This document shows, piece after piece, positions 41,944 to 52,769 of a stretch of 64,000 nt of DNA; position 1 is the stretch's first letter; each line of letters begins with the position of its first letter. The position numbers and the translations under genes were made by a program. The stretch lies in assembly GCA_036873755.1 (NCBI GenBank), contig JAVTVY010037291.1, forward strand, positions 91,726 through 155,725, read 5' to 3'. The DNA is from Hanleya hanleyi (taxonomy: Eukaryota > Mollusca > Polyplacophora > Lepidopleurida > Hanleyidae). The notes beneath the pieces are model-generated. The model had not been told where the DNA came from, did not search any database, and worked only from the letters and a program-made list of their open reading frames with translations.

Positions 41944-42025
41944 GACCACGACTCGTCAATGGATACAAGACCTGATGATACAGGATTTAATCATGCAGGT
42001 AGATGGTATTCTAATGAAACGAAAC

Positions 42026-42816
42026 TGTGCCTTCTGATCTTCTGGTACAATAAACACAAAGTCAGTTCTGATTAAAGTCAATAGTTCTTGTATTTATTAT
42101 TTATCGTTCAGCACAGATATCATTGGATTGGCACAGGTGGTAATGTTAACTGCTCTTCGATAACATGATGACTTGACATTATGCGATGGTAGGACAAGAT
42201 TGACTGAAAATATGAAACAAACAACATAATCAAATTTACAATCCACTGGTTGATGGGAGACAACTCTTACATTACAAACTTCGCTATAAGCTTACACAAC
42301 ACTAGCCTAATTACCTGGCTCAAATTACCGTATCTTCTCATAAAACTCCTGCATTACAACGTAGAACGATATTATTCTGACTAGAAATCAACTAGAATAT
42401 TTTCACGTTATCGTTATAGGGCATTTTACTTTTAACACGGCTTGAATATATATCACCCACGTGGAGTTTACAACAACAACGCCGTCGAAGAGTTAGTTCG
42501 CCCAAACTATCACAAACAATGGATTTCACAGCTTATAAAGCTCGTATTAAAAATTACACATATTCACCGTTTTATGGGCCTCAAGTTACACAAGTCGAAA
42601 TGTAGCGGATGTTACTCAGGCCGTGGTTAACGTTCTGACTTCTACAACAGTTTATCCGCTCTCAGTATGATTGTGCCAACTGATCAAAAAGCATAACCGC
42701 GCCAGGGAATGGCAAACACGGACTACGCGTAAGTAATACAACCGTACAAAGTTTAACCAACAACTTCAATAAAAAACTAACATCAAAATATGAAAGAACG
42801 AAGTTTGGCCGTAACA
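42026..42816 (-). repeat. BEL/Pao LTR, 3' copy in coding orientation
   Basis: 791 bp, starting TGTGCCTTCTGATC and ending TTTGGCCGTAACA on the plus strand. Offset to the other copy is exactly 7,302 bp throughout. Confidence 0.95.
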
Positions 42817-42902
42817 TCCCGGCCCCCTAATTGGGGATGAAGACACAATTACAACCTACATTCCTACGGGCAAACTTCTTAACTACTGACTCTAACAAAT
42901 GT

Positions 42903-45900
42903 CTAGTAATCTGCCTCGAGAACCTGGCAGAGTTTGTCAACAGGTCGCTTGAGCTCTCCAGATTTTGTCTTCAGTCGGACAACTCGGACATGTCCATTAC
43001 AGTCAGGGTAAGTTTCCAGAATTCTGCCCAATGCCCAGGAGTTTCTAGGGGTGTTGTCGGCGATGAGAACAATGTCACCTACGGCAAGGTTCTTCTTAGG
43101 TTTGTTCCACTTTTGGCGCTCTTGGAGCAGTGGCAAATACTCTTTTGTCCACCGCTTCCAGAAAATGTCTGCGAGGTACTGTATCTGGAGCCAACGTCGC
43201 TTTGCGTAGACGTCCCTTTTGTCGAATATCCCGGGTGGGAAAGTTTCTCCTGAGCGCAGCAGTAACAGGTGATTGGGAGTAAGAGCGTCCAGGTCGTTGG
43301 GATTGTTTGATTGAGCTGTTATAGGGCGTCCATTCAGAATAGCTTCTACTTCACAGAGGAGCGTCTGCAAGTTCTCATCGTCGAAACGGGCGACTTGTTC
43401 ATGAAATAATGCTCGAAGAACCTTCCTGACAGATCGTACGAGTCTTTCCCAGACTCCCCCAAAGTGGGATCCAGCAGGAGGATTAAAGATCCAAGTTATG
43501 CCCTTTTGTAGTAGAGTGCTGTGGATTTTGCTATGGTTCAACCTGTTGATCATCTCTTTTAGCTCTCTCTCGCTAGCCACAAAGTTAGTCCCATTGTCGG
43601 ACCGGATTTGTTTGGTGGGGCCACGTCTGGCAACGAATCTACGTATCGCACTGATACACGAGTCAGTGTCCAAGCTGAAGGCCAGTTCCAGATGCACTGC
43701 CCTAGTAGTCATACATGTAAAGATTGCTCCATAGCGCTTGACTGTGCTTCGGCCGCGCCTGACCTCGATCGGTCCGAAGTAGTCTAGTCCACACCGAGTG
43801 AAAGGTGGGTCATCAGGGTATAGACGCTCCTTTGGCAAATCTGCCATCATTTGTTCACCTTTCCGAGCCTGTAGCTTCCGGCATAGACAACACTTCGACA
43901 CTAAGGTCTTGATTGCAGATGCAGCTCCAATAATCCAGTATCTCTCCCTTAGTAGGGCCAAAGTTGAGTTCTTTCCAAGGTGACCAACCTCTCGGTGTGC
44001 ATCTTGCATGAGTAACTGTGACACAGGAGATTTCTTCGGGAGAAGAATCGGATGTTTTGCAGCCTGAGGAATAAAGGCATGTCTGAGGCGACCTCCCACA
44101 CGCAAGACTTGGTTTTCTAAGATAGGATCCAACTTATAAACAGAGCTGCTTTTCTGTATCTGACTGCGTCCCTTGGATCCAAGTGCTTTCAGTTCTTCCT
44201 GAAAATGTCTGCCTTGAACGTACTTAACCAGTGATATTTCTGCAGTATCCATCATGTCTGTTGTTATCTGTGTGGATAGCACTTTGTTCGTGCCGTCTTT
44301 GACACGTTTCCGCTTGAGACTCGCCATTTCTTCTTCAATAGTCAGTCCACTTGGTAAGACTCCATCCTTTGCCATGTCTACTAGTTCTGCTCTTTTGGCC
44401 ACAAATGACTTAAGATTTTCCTTGGCCAGCAAAATCCACGCAACAGTCTTTTTCAGTTTCTTCCAATCGGAGAAGTGCTGCAGAAGTTTGTCCATTGTCT
44501 TGGCCGAGTCATCTATCAGTGTTATACACGTCTGCTGCTTAACTTCCATTTCAGCATCCAGTGTTAATTGCGGAATGTCAGTCTTGGGCCAGTCCTCTTC
44601 GGGCAACCAAAGAAACTTGGGTCCTCTTATCCAGTCATTTGTTTGCAGAAACTTCTTCATGGGTAGGCCCCTGGATGCGCAATCAGCCGGGTTTTGCTTG
44701 GTGTCCACATATCGCCACTGGTGGGTGTCGGTGATGTCATTTATGACTGCTACACGATTGGCTACAAATGTTTTGTAACGGATGGTTTCGTTGACTATGT
44801 ACCACAGGACGGAGGTACTATCAGTCCAAAAGAGGATTCTGTCTGGTGAGTAATCCAATTCTCTAATTAGCATGTTGCTGATCTTCACAGCCATAACTGC
44901 GGCAGTGAGCTCCATTCTAGGCGTGGTCGTCTTCTTCAATGGTGCAACACGCGATTTCCCTAACAGGAAGGAGCAGTGTATGTTCCCATTGTCATCCGTC
45001 AGCCTGAGATATGACACGGTCCCATATCCTGTATCGCTCGCGTCTGAGAAGTTGTGTACTTGGCAGGATGTCACAGCGCCGAATCCAGAAGGTTTGTAGC
45101 ATCTTGGTATCTCAAGTGCTTCCAGCAAAGGTAAGTCCAACATCCACCTTTCCCATTTGGACCTGTCATCGTTGTTTAGTTCATCATCCCATCCGATCTT
45201 TCTTCGACAGAGATCCTGCAGCAGCTGCTTTGCCTTCAGGACAAAGGGGGATCCAAAGCCCAATGGATCGTAGACCGCACTCACTACTGACAGGATGTTT
45301 CTTCTTGTAGGGGTAAGATTTCGGGGTGAGATTTTGAAGCCTAGGTTGTCCGTCTCTGCATTCCAAAACACACCCAAAGCTCGTTCACATGGCAGATCAT
45401 CGTTCTCCAGGTTCAAGTCCTTTATAGCTGGGGCTCTCTCTTCTCTTGGTACTGAAGATAAGACTGTGTGACTGTTCGACATCCATTTTGTCAGACGGAA
45501 ACCTCCTTGTTGACAGAGGTCGGTAATGCTGTGGATGAGAGTTGAAGCCTGTTCTTCTGTCGGAGTCGAAGCCAGACAGTCGTCAATGTAGAAGTTTTTC
45601 TTGATGGTTCCTGTCACAGCTTCATCAAATTTGTCGGTGTTGTCTTCTGCTGTTTGATGTAATGCAGCATTGGCACAGCTAGGAGATGAAACAGCTCCAA
45701 ATAGATGTACTGTCATTCGGTAAGGAACTGGTGTCTGTTCGAGGTCTCCATTGGGCCACCAAAAGAAGCGCAGACAGTCACGATCAGTTTTGGGGACCAG
45801 CACTTGATAAAACATACTCTCTATATCGCCCATGATGCCAAACTTTTCTTGTCTGAACCGCAGAAAGACGCCAATGAGATTACTGGTCAGATCAGGGCCC

Positions 45901-48900
45901 TGTAGTAGTAAGGAATTGAGGGAAACTCCTTCATACTTGGATGTACAGTCAAACACCACACGAATCTTATTAGGTTTGCGTGGATGATATACCCCGTGGT
46001 GGGGTATATACCAAACCCTACCGTCACATCTGTCCAGGTCTTCTTTCGGCACAGGCTCAGCATATCCTTTATCCAGTATCCTCGTCATAAATTCACAATA
46101 GTCTGCACGGAAGTTTGGATCTCTATCCATCTTCTTCTTGATGCTGTTCAGACGTTGTTTGACTTGCCTTTGATTTTCTGGAAATTTTGAGTTGTCATTC
46201 TTGAATGGCAAATCAATTCGGTAGTGACCGTTTTCTAACTTGATGGAGCTGGTAACTTTCTGCATGAACTGTCTGTCTTCTGATGAGCATTCCCTTTTCT
46301 CGTCGCAGACTCGCTCCGGGAAATCCAGATTAATAGAATCCCGTACCAGTTTCTCAAGCCGCTCATTTTCTTCAATTGTTTCGATACCACTGACTTGGAT
46401 TCTGTTTACAGAGTGTCTGGTGGACTCATCCCCAAGACCTGGTTTGTTACTCTGCCGTATAACGTTCCACAAAATCCATCCTATGAGAGTTCTAGTGGCA
46501 TGAGGTGTTCCGCGAGGGCCTGTCTGAAAGTCGATTGGTGTGAAGGCGTCTGGAACGTTGTTTCCAATCAACAAACCGATGTCTGCATTTATTTCCGGTA
46601 AGTCCAGGTTTCTCAGATGTGGCCATTGATCAACATCTTCCTTTGTGGGAATGTGGTCCTTTCTCACAGGCATCTGCTCCTTGGTATAAACCCTTGGAAG
46701 TTGAACCACATTTTTCATGTCAAGGTCGCAAATCTCGATGCCTTCGATTGCATGAGTTTGCATTATGTGTTGAGATCCAATGGTGTCCAATGTGATCTTC
46801 ATTCGCCGCCCACTTCCGCCGATTTCCTCCATCAATCTTTCTGTGCAGAAAGACACACTGCTTCCGGGGTCCATGAAGGCGTATGTCTCCACAACCTTGA
46901 TTCCATTTTTCATTTTCACCTTTACTGGTACAATAGCCATGGTACATTCTCCTGCATCAGATGTGTGAAGAGACAAGCTGTTGGAAGGGGTTGTGAAGGA
47001 CTTTGTCTTTGTTTGCTGATCATTCTGGCTGCTGTCTTTCCTGGCAAACTGTCTGTCATCGGAATGAAGCACAGTGGGGTGACGTCGCTGACAATGATCA
47101 CATGTAGCTTTCCGTTTACAGTCCGAACGTAGATGTCCAAAACGTAAACAGCCATAACAGATACCTCTGGTCTTCAAGGCGGCAATTTTCTCATGAAAGT
47201 CCTTTTTAGCCAGGAGATTACAATGGTCAAGTGCATGTGATGTGCTGTTGCAATGTAGACAGGGAGGATGAAATGCACTTCCACCACCATGACCACTGGA
47301 TGAGCCATTCGTTGTCTTAGACTCATTTAGGCTAGATCCTTTAGGTCTGTCAGTTTTCCCAGGTTCTTCTTCATCATTCACGCTGGCTTGGGCTGTGGCA
47401 AAGCTTCCCTTAGGTCTTCCCTTTTTGACTGACATTTGGGGTTTTGAAGAGACACACATGGCATCTCTACCATACGTCGGGTCGTTAGCCTTTTTAGCCT
47501 CCCTTTTGACAAACTGAACTAGGTGAGTGAAGTTCACAACCTCCCCTTTAGCCTTGACTTGCTGTACTATACTTCTCCATCGGTCATGGCAATGGTATGG
47601 CAACTTCCCAATAATTTGTTTCATGTTCTCGGCATATTCCAGCACCCGAACCGCTTCTATCCCCGCAATGGCATTTTCACACTCGGTTAAGAAGATTGCG
47701 AAATCATCAAGGGCCTTTGCGTTGTCTGGTTTTATGCTTGGCCAACTTAACGCCTTTCTAACGAAAGCGTTAGCTATAACCTCTCTGTTTCCATACCGTT
47801 CTTCGAGCTCATTAAGAGCGGCATGGTACCCTATATCAGTGTCGAGATAGCTAAACCCAGATACAATGCGGTTGGCTTCTCCCGTAGTGAATTGCTCGAG
47901 GTAACTCATACGTTCATCATCACTATCGGTGTTGATGACAACTTTCATGTTGAACTGTCGAAGGAACCGTTTATAATCCATCGGGTCACCGCTGAACTTC
48001 TTCAGGTCAGGTGTTGGTTTCCTCAAATGCCTGACAACAGACGACAGCGCATCCTCCTGTGTAACGTAGTTTGAACCTGAAAGGTGGTTATTGACATTTG
48101 GGAACATGCAGGAGTTATCAACAACATTTTCAGGTCTATCAACATTACATTCTAACATATCAACAGATTTAGACTGACTGGGAGCGAACACTGATGTTGT
48201 GGGATTTAACTGTTGAACATTCTGTTCAGTTGATAGAACTACTTTACGTGGAATGTCAACATTTTCAGGTATATCAACATTACATTCTAGCATATCAACA
48301 GATTTAGACTGACTGGGAGTGAACACTGATGTTGTGGGATTTAACTGTTGAACATTCTGTTCAGTTGATAGAACTACTTTACGTGAAATCTCAACTTTAC
48401 TGCTCTGTTGTGGAGTGAATGAGCTTCTACATGGAGCTAGCATAGACCGTGCATTATTTGCAGCAGGTACATTATCATGAAAAGTTAGCTTTGAACCAAC
48501 ATTAACATGTGACAAAGGCATAGATTCAGCATTTTCAAACCTTTCTAACAGTTTTCGTTTCTTATCAGACAGAGCGAGCTCTGCATTAAGTTCTAGTTCT
48601 TCCTGCTGCATTTTGAGTTTCATCTGAGCTATTTCCAGCTCTTGTTTCTGTCTTAATGTAGCCGCTTTGGATGTCAACTCAAGCTGTCTCTGCTCTTCTT
48701 GTAGCCTTGCCACCGACACGGAACTGATTAACGATCTACGGGTATGTCGCGAGAACTGTGATCTAGCCTTTGGTTTCCCCGCATGCGACACACTGTCCCT
48801 TGGATTCACCGTCTCATCTAGATTAATCGACTCTCTTGTCACATATTGCCTTTCAGCAAACCAATCTTCAATTGTTGCTTTGAAACTTTTCAGACAAAAG

Positions 48901-49298
48901 TCCTTTTCATCAAAGTGGTTTTCTTTGAAAACCTCAGCGTCTTCTTTGGACATCAGTGCACAGATCAAATCGTATGTGATGTAAAACTTCTCTAATAGTG
49001 ACATCCATTCTGCATGTTTTTCTTTCATTAAATCACGGCTTGTCTCTTCGGTCATAAGACCTCTCATTTGTTCCGACTTAGTCTTGAGCTGTTTGAAAAC
49101 ATCATGAAATGCCCTCTCTGTGTTTTCCATTTTATATAACAGCCCCTTTTCTGTTAATGTTCTTTGTCGAAGACTGCCTTGTGAATTTAATTGTTCTGTT
49201 TCATTATATTTTGTCACCTCTAGTTCACTAATATTTTCATCTTCTATTTCAGAATTGCCTGTACACGCCGGGATGTCCGTTTCTGAGTACGTTGCCAT
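42903..49298 (-). CDS. BEL/Pao Gag-Pol polyprotein
   Basis: 2131 residues without a stop. The order is an N-terminal coiled-coil-rich Gag (Gln/Glu helix about 195-265), a capsid-like DUF1759 region (about 430-560, PDLKKFSGDP), Cys-His knuckles (about 680-745, CYGCLRFGHLRSDC), aspartic protease (AFMDPGSS, about 810), reverse transcriptase with YIDDCL (about 1240), RNase H (FWTDSTSVLW, about 1493), an integrase H2C2 domain (about 1770-1810), an rve core (LDYFGP about 1838, RSDNGTNF about 1903, GGVWERLVR about 1948) and a C-terminal DUF5641-like domain (GDIVLIAD). This is the diagnostic BEL/Pao order. A 45-residue in-frame duplication lies in Gag. There is no envelope gene. Confidence 0.95.
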   Translation of the reverse strand: MATYSETDIPACTGNSEIEDENISELEVTKYNETEQLNSQGSLRQRTLTEKGLLYKMENTERAFHDVFKQLKTKSEQMRGLMTEETSRDLMKEKHAEWMSLLEKFYITYDLICALMSKEDAEVFKENHFDEKDFCLKSFKATIEDWFAERQYVTRESINLDETVNPRDSVSHAGKPKARSQFSRHTRRSLISSVSVARLQEEQRQLELTSKAATLRQKQELEIAQMKLKMQQEELELNAELALSDKKRKLLERFENAESMPLSHVNVGSKLTFHDNVPAANNARSMLAPCRSSFTPQQSSKVEISRKVVLSTEQNVQQLNPTTSVFTPSQSKSVDMLECNVDIPENVDIPRKVVLSTEQNVQQLNPTTSVFAPSQSKSVDMLECNVDRPENVVDNSCMFPNVNNHLSGSNYVTQEDALSSVVRHLRKPTPDLKKFSGDPMDYKRFLRQFNMKVVINTDSDDERMSYLEQFTTGEANRIVSGFSYLDTDIGYHAALNELEERYGNREVIANAFVRKALSWPSIKPDNAKALDDFAIFLTECENAIAGIEAVRVLEYAENMKQIIGKLPYHCHDRWRSIVQQVKAKGEVVNFTHLVQFVKREAKKANDPTYGRDAMCVSSKPQMSVKKGRPKGSFATAQASVNDEEEPGKTDRPKGSSLNESKTTNGSSSGHGGGSAFHPPCLHCNSTSHALDHCNLLAKKDFHEKIAALKTRGICYGCLRFGHLRSDCKRKATCDHCQRRHPTVLHSDDRQFARKDSSQNDQQTKTKSFTTPSNSLSLHTSDAGECTMAIVPVKVKMKNGIKVVETYAFMDPGSSVSFCTERLMEEIGGSGRRMKITLDTIGSQHIMQTHAIEGIEICDLDMKNVVQLPRVYTKEQMPVRKDHIPTKEDVDQWPHLRNLDLPEINADIGLLIGNNVPDAFTPIDFQTGPRGTPHATRTLIGWILWNVIRQSNKPGLGDESTRHSVNRIQVSGIETIEENERLEKLVRDSINLDFPERVCDEKRECSSEDRQFMQKVTSSIKLENGHYRIDLPFKNDNSKFPENQRQVKQRLNSIKKKMDRDPNFRADYCEFMTRILDKGYAEPVPKEDLDRCDGRVWYIPHHGVYHPRKPNKIRVVFDCTSKYEGVSLNSLLLQGPDLTSNLIGVFLRFRQEKFGIMGDIESMFYQVLVPKTDRDCLRFFWWPNGDLEQTPVPYRMTVHLFGAVSSPSCANAALHQTAEDNTDKFDEAVTGTIKKNFYIDDCLASTPTEEQASTLIHSITDLCQQGGFRLTKWMSNSHTVLSSVPREERAPAIKDLNLENDDLPCERALGVFWNAETDNLGFKISPRNLTPTRRNILSVVSAVYDPLGFGSPFVLKAKQLLQDLCRRKIGWDDELNNDDRSKWERWMLDLPLLEALEIPRCYKPSGFGAVTSCQVHNFSDASDTGYGTVSYLRLTDDNGNIHCSFLLGKSRVAPLKKTTTPRMELTAAVMAVKISNMLIRELDYSPDRILFWTDSTSVLWYIVNETIRYKTFVANRVAVINDITDTHQWRYVDTKQNPADCASRGLPMKKFLQTNDWIRGPKFLWLPEEDWPKTDIPQLTLDAEMEVKQQTCITLIDDSAKTMDKLLQHFSDWKKLKKTVAWILLAKENLKSFVAKRAELVDMAKDGVLPSGLTIEEEMASLKRKRVKDGTNKVLSTQITTDMMDTAEISLVKYVQGRHFQEELKALGSKGRSQIQKSSSVYKLDPILENQVLRVGGRLRHAFIPQAAKHPILLPKKSPVSQLLMQDAHREVGHLGKNSTLALLRERYWIIGAASAIKTLVSKCCLCRKLQARKGEQMMADLPKERLYPDDPPFTRCGLDYFGPIEVRRGRSTVKRYGAIFTCMTTRAVHLELAFSLDTDSCISAIRRFVARRGPTKQIRSDNGTNFVASERELKEMINRLNHSKIHSTLLQKGITWIFNPPAGSHFGGVWERLVRSVRKVLRALFHEQVARFDDENLQTLLCEVEAILNGRPITAQSNNPNDLDALTPNHLLLLRSGETFPPGIFDKRDVYAKRRWLQIQYLADIFWKRWTKEYLPLLQERQKWNKPKKNLAVGDIVLIADNTPRNSWALGRILETYPDCNGHVRVVRLKTKSGELKRPVDKLCQVLEADY

Positions 49299-49327
49299 GG
49301 TAACAGGAAACGTAAAACGTCAATGCA

Positions 49328-50118
49328 TGTGCCTTCTGATCTTCTGGTACAATAAACACAAAGTCAGTTCTGATTAAAGTCAATAGTTCTTGTATTTATT
49401 ATTTATCGTTCAGCACAGATATCATTGGATTGGCACAGGTGGTAATGTTAACTGCTCTTCGATAACATGATGACTTGACATTATGCGATGGTAGGACAAG
49501 ATTGACTGAAAATATGAAACAAACAACATAATCAAATTTACAATCCACTGGTTGATGGGAGACAACTCTTACATTACAAACTTCGCTATAAGCTTACACA
49601 ACACTAGCCTAATTACCTGGCTCAAATTACCGTATCTTCTCATAAAACTCCTGCATTACAACGTAGAACGATATTATTCTGACTAGAAATCAACTAGAAT
49701 ATTTTCACGTTATCGTTATAGGGCATTTTACTTTTAACACGGCTTGAATATATATCACCCACGTGGAGTTTACAACAACAACGCCGTCGAAGAGTTAGTT
49801 CGCCCAAACTATCACAAACAATGGATTTCACAGCTTATAAAGCTCGTATTAAAAATTACACATATTCACCGTTTTATGGGCCTCAAGTTACACAAGTCGA
49901 AATGTAGCGGATGTTACTCAGGCCGTGGTTAACGTTCTGACTTCTACAACAGTTTATCCGCTCTCAGTATGATTGTGCCAACTGATCAAAAAGCATAACC
50001 GCGCCAGGGAATGGCAAACACGGACTACGCGTAAGTAATACAACCGTACAAAGTTTAACCAACAACTTCAATAAAAAACTAACATCAAAATATGAAAGAA
50101 CGAAGTTTGGCCGTAACA
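49328..50118 (-). repeat. BEL/Pao LTR, 5' copy in coding orientation
   Basis: Same 791 bp as 42,026-42,816. The Gag-Pol ATG lies only about 30 bases inside, leaving a very short leader. No TGG-type primer-binding site is obvious. Confidence 0.95.
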
Positions 50119-50372
50119 GAAACATTAAAATTCCCCATGTGATTAGGCCAGACCGATTAAAAACGAGCTTCCAGTTGATGAGATTTGTAAGTGACCCAAT
50201 AAATAGGTTTCATTCTCGTTATATTCTTTGAAATATTGATGACAGACTGCCGTGTCTGAAAACTGGAGAAAATATTAATGTTACACTCCACCCCGAGACT
50301 GTAATACGCCGCTGGAAGTCCCTCACAGTCAATGGCACATATTTTCCAGAAAAAAATACCATCAGCAACTAC
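50119..50372 (+). pseudogene. decayed coding-like stretch, right of the BEL insertion
   Basis: One frame reads IPHVIRPDRL, FQLMRFVSDP and, after one in-frame TGA, LHPETVIRRWKSLTVNG to a stop near 50,380, with protein-like composition. It would continue the frame left of the BEL target site. I do not recognise the family. Confidence 0.3.
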
Positions 50373-50427
50373 ATAAGCTGAATGAAAATTCGTGGTGTGT
50401 TAATGTCCTATAATTCGAGTCCAGATA

Positions 50428-51019
50428 TTAACCCTACCTGTCCTGGGACGGTGGGGTGGGGGAGCACTCCCCCCTTTGCTCCTATCTTCGGAACGAAAAA
50501 AAATTGAGAGCTGAAACTTCGTGACTTGTTAGATTATCATATTGGAGTTATTTTGAGCCTATTTGCATGACCCTCCGAGCAGAGGATCATGGGTAAATTC
50601 AAAATGGTGGCCATGTGGGGTACCAGAAAAGTGATGTTTTCGTCATATTTTTTCAAAATTATTGCTTTTCTGTATGGAAAAGTGAGTAAAATATATTTTG
50701 TGACCTATCAGATTATTGTCTACCTATTTATCATGCAGTTTTTGCGAAGAAAAATCAAAAATAAAAAATTCGAAAATTCTGACCAAAAAATCGTCCAAAA
50801 TGCTCTTTTTGAAAATGACGTCACAGTGACGTCATCATGGCGGCCATCTTGGATTTTTCACATTTTCTTGTAGAGCTCGACCCAGTGATATAGTGTGGTA
50901 AGTTTCACCTCTCTAGCCTTAGCGATAGCGAAAATATATAGGGGGCACTTTCCGCCGCCCCCGCCCCCCTCCCACCAGGCTGCGGTACACCCTAATTCGC
51001 TCAGGCCAGATAGGGTTAA
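50428..51019. mobile_element. TTAA-flanked MITE copy, best preserved
   Basis: TTAACCCTACCTGTCC ... GGCCAGATAGGGTTAA, 592 bp. It has AATGGTGGCCATGTGG, two TGACGTCA palindromes at 50,816 and 50,827, and ATCATGGCGGCCATCTTGG. The 105-codon frame at 50,589 has no protein character. Confidence 0.8.
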
Positions 51020-51479
51020 ATCCAAACCCGACTGCAAAAACTTATAAGCTGCTGATCATATAAGAATAGAAATCATATTTATTCCTGAAGTACATTTCCT
51101 TTCACATCTGAAACTGGGGCTGACTGTAATATGAAATATGTGTTTCGATTATTTACGCGGAATTACTTTTATGGACGACGTCTGAATATTGAATGTCGGA
51201 TCTGACGCTTGCAATTAAAACAAACTAGTAATGGTCCACATGGAACATCATATTTGCACCTATACCTTTAAGGAATGAAAACGGCTTACTCTCATGTCAA
51301 CTACACGACAAGGCAGATGACTACAATTTTGACATGTGTATCGCAATACTTCAGACGGATCTGGCTTGTGGCGTTGGTTACCCCTTGTGAAAATTTCAAT
51401 CAACGCAAAAGAATGTTAACGCCGAAGCGTGTCAAACAAAGTCTACACCACCATACATATGCATTCAGACTTTCTCAAG
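51020..51479. other. non-coding, nothing recognised
   Basis: AT-rich with short frames only. Confidence 0.4.
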
Positions 51480-51775
51480 TTCTGGTCCCGTGGGGCTTCC
51501 GGGGATTGACCTGGGCTGTCTTTGTGCACACCGCAGGTCATGGTAAGAATAGGCCTCAGCTCCCCAGACAGCTTGTCGTAAGAGGCGACTAACTGAGGCA
51601 CCCGTGGGATTCCCGGGTGTGAAAAGGAATACGACTCCACTCGTGTGGTTCCCGGGTGTGTAAAGGAATAGGACCCAACGTCGTGATATGATTGAAATAT
51701 AGTTGAAAGCGACGTGAAATCATATTCACTCACTGACTCACTCACTCACTCACTCATTCACTCACTCAGACACTA
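51480..51775 (+). repeat. SINE-like repeat with (TCAC)n tail
   Basis: GGGGATTGACCTGGGCTG, CAGGTCATGGTAAGAATAGG, CAGCTTGTCGTAAGAGGCGA, two CCCGTGGGATTCCCGGGTGT-like units, GTTGAAAGCGACGTGAAATC and a run of CACTCACT. Fragments at 32,690, 36,108 and 39,870 belong to the same family. The TGTCGTAAGAGGCGACTAAC block is one I associate with gastropod SINEs. Confidence 0.7.
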
Positions 51776-52769
51776 ATTCTCAAGTTCTGGGATAAATATC
51801 GTATACCGACGGTAAAATACGATAGTAACATACAGGATCTCTGGCTCAAGCTTTCAAAACTCGGTCTTAACCCGAGACTAGCGGTCGTTTAAACTTGATG
51901 TGTTCTACACCTTCGTGGCGATAAAGACTTAGAAGTACTTTTGGGTAATACAAGATTTTATGCTAAGATCATCATGGAGCCTTCATGTCATCATTGGAAA
52001 AGTAGGTAGGAAAGGATGCAGGAGTACTGACAAGAAGCCATCTGACCCCACAGCCTAACATTCTGACTGTATATTTAACGAGAGCTCCTGAAGGATCTTG
52101 GCGCCCACCATTGTCCAATAATTGTAAGCTAATGACAAGAGGATCTTTTTGTCCATTGTAACTAAGAACAAATGATCGATTTGTAATTTTGTTTACAGAA
52201 AAAGATCGAAAATGGGACACTGGAAAACACCAAGATATCATCTTTCTAAGTTTCAGGAGTTTCAAGATTTCTAGAAACTGTACTTCTGTCAGTTGTAATA
52301 GTACAAGAGAAAAGAGCAAAGTTAGTCTGAAAGTGAATGTCTGGAGGATCGTCTTCGTTTTGTAGTATTTTGTTTGCATGTGTCATCATTGGGTACTGGA
52401 AGCGAAGACAAATGTCCCTGGCCCTTTGGCATGAGCTATGAAACATACTTAAGATTTTATAACTAGGAACGAATGCTAATTCTGTTCTGTTTACTGGGCT
52501 AGTTTGAGATATCTCTTTTAAGATACCATGCTCGAAAATAGTGAAATGGTACAATACTTAATACTGAAGGGATCCACGCAGTAATGTTGAAACCTCGAAA
52601 GTGTCTGAATCCTGATTATCTAACTTCCTTGGATCGAAACACGCAGTAGTCTAAAGTTGTCGAGTTGTAACGTTGTGTCACAAGAGTGATGTCCCTTTAT
52701 GTAGCCGACCCGTCGGCAGACGAAACTGTTCACTGGACTAAGAAAACTAATTTAAAATTTGAAAATTTA
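51776..52769. other. non-coding, no gene recognised
   Basis: Minus-strand frames of 102-135 codons (51,972-52,554) overlap each other in different frames and lack any recognisable domain. Confidence 0.35.

Larger units (their letters stand above)
42026..50118 (-). mobile_element. BEL/Pao LTR retrotransposon, apparently complete
   Basis: Two 791-bp LTRs (42,026-42,816 and 49,328-50,118) bracket a single Gag-Pol frame on the minus strand. The target duplication GAAAC is at 42,021-42,025 and 50,119-50,123. LTRs start TGTTACGG and end GGCACA on the coding strand (TG...CA). A purine-rich AATTAGGGGGCCGGGA tract precedes the 3' LTR. The two LTRs look identical, as do the 62-codon frames within them, so the insertion should be young. 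Confidence 0.95.

Noticed and set aside
43254..48984. Plus-strand frames up to 174 codons inside the BEL element
   Set aside because: Antisense shadows of the Gag-Pol frame.
51972..52554. Overlapping minus-strand frames of 135 and 102 codons
   Set aside because: No domain, different frames and no splice support. Treated as chance.
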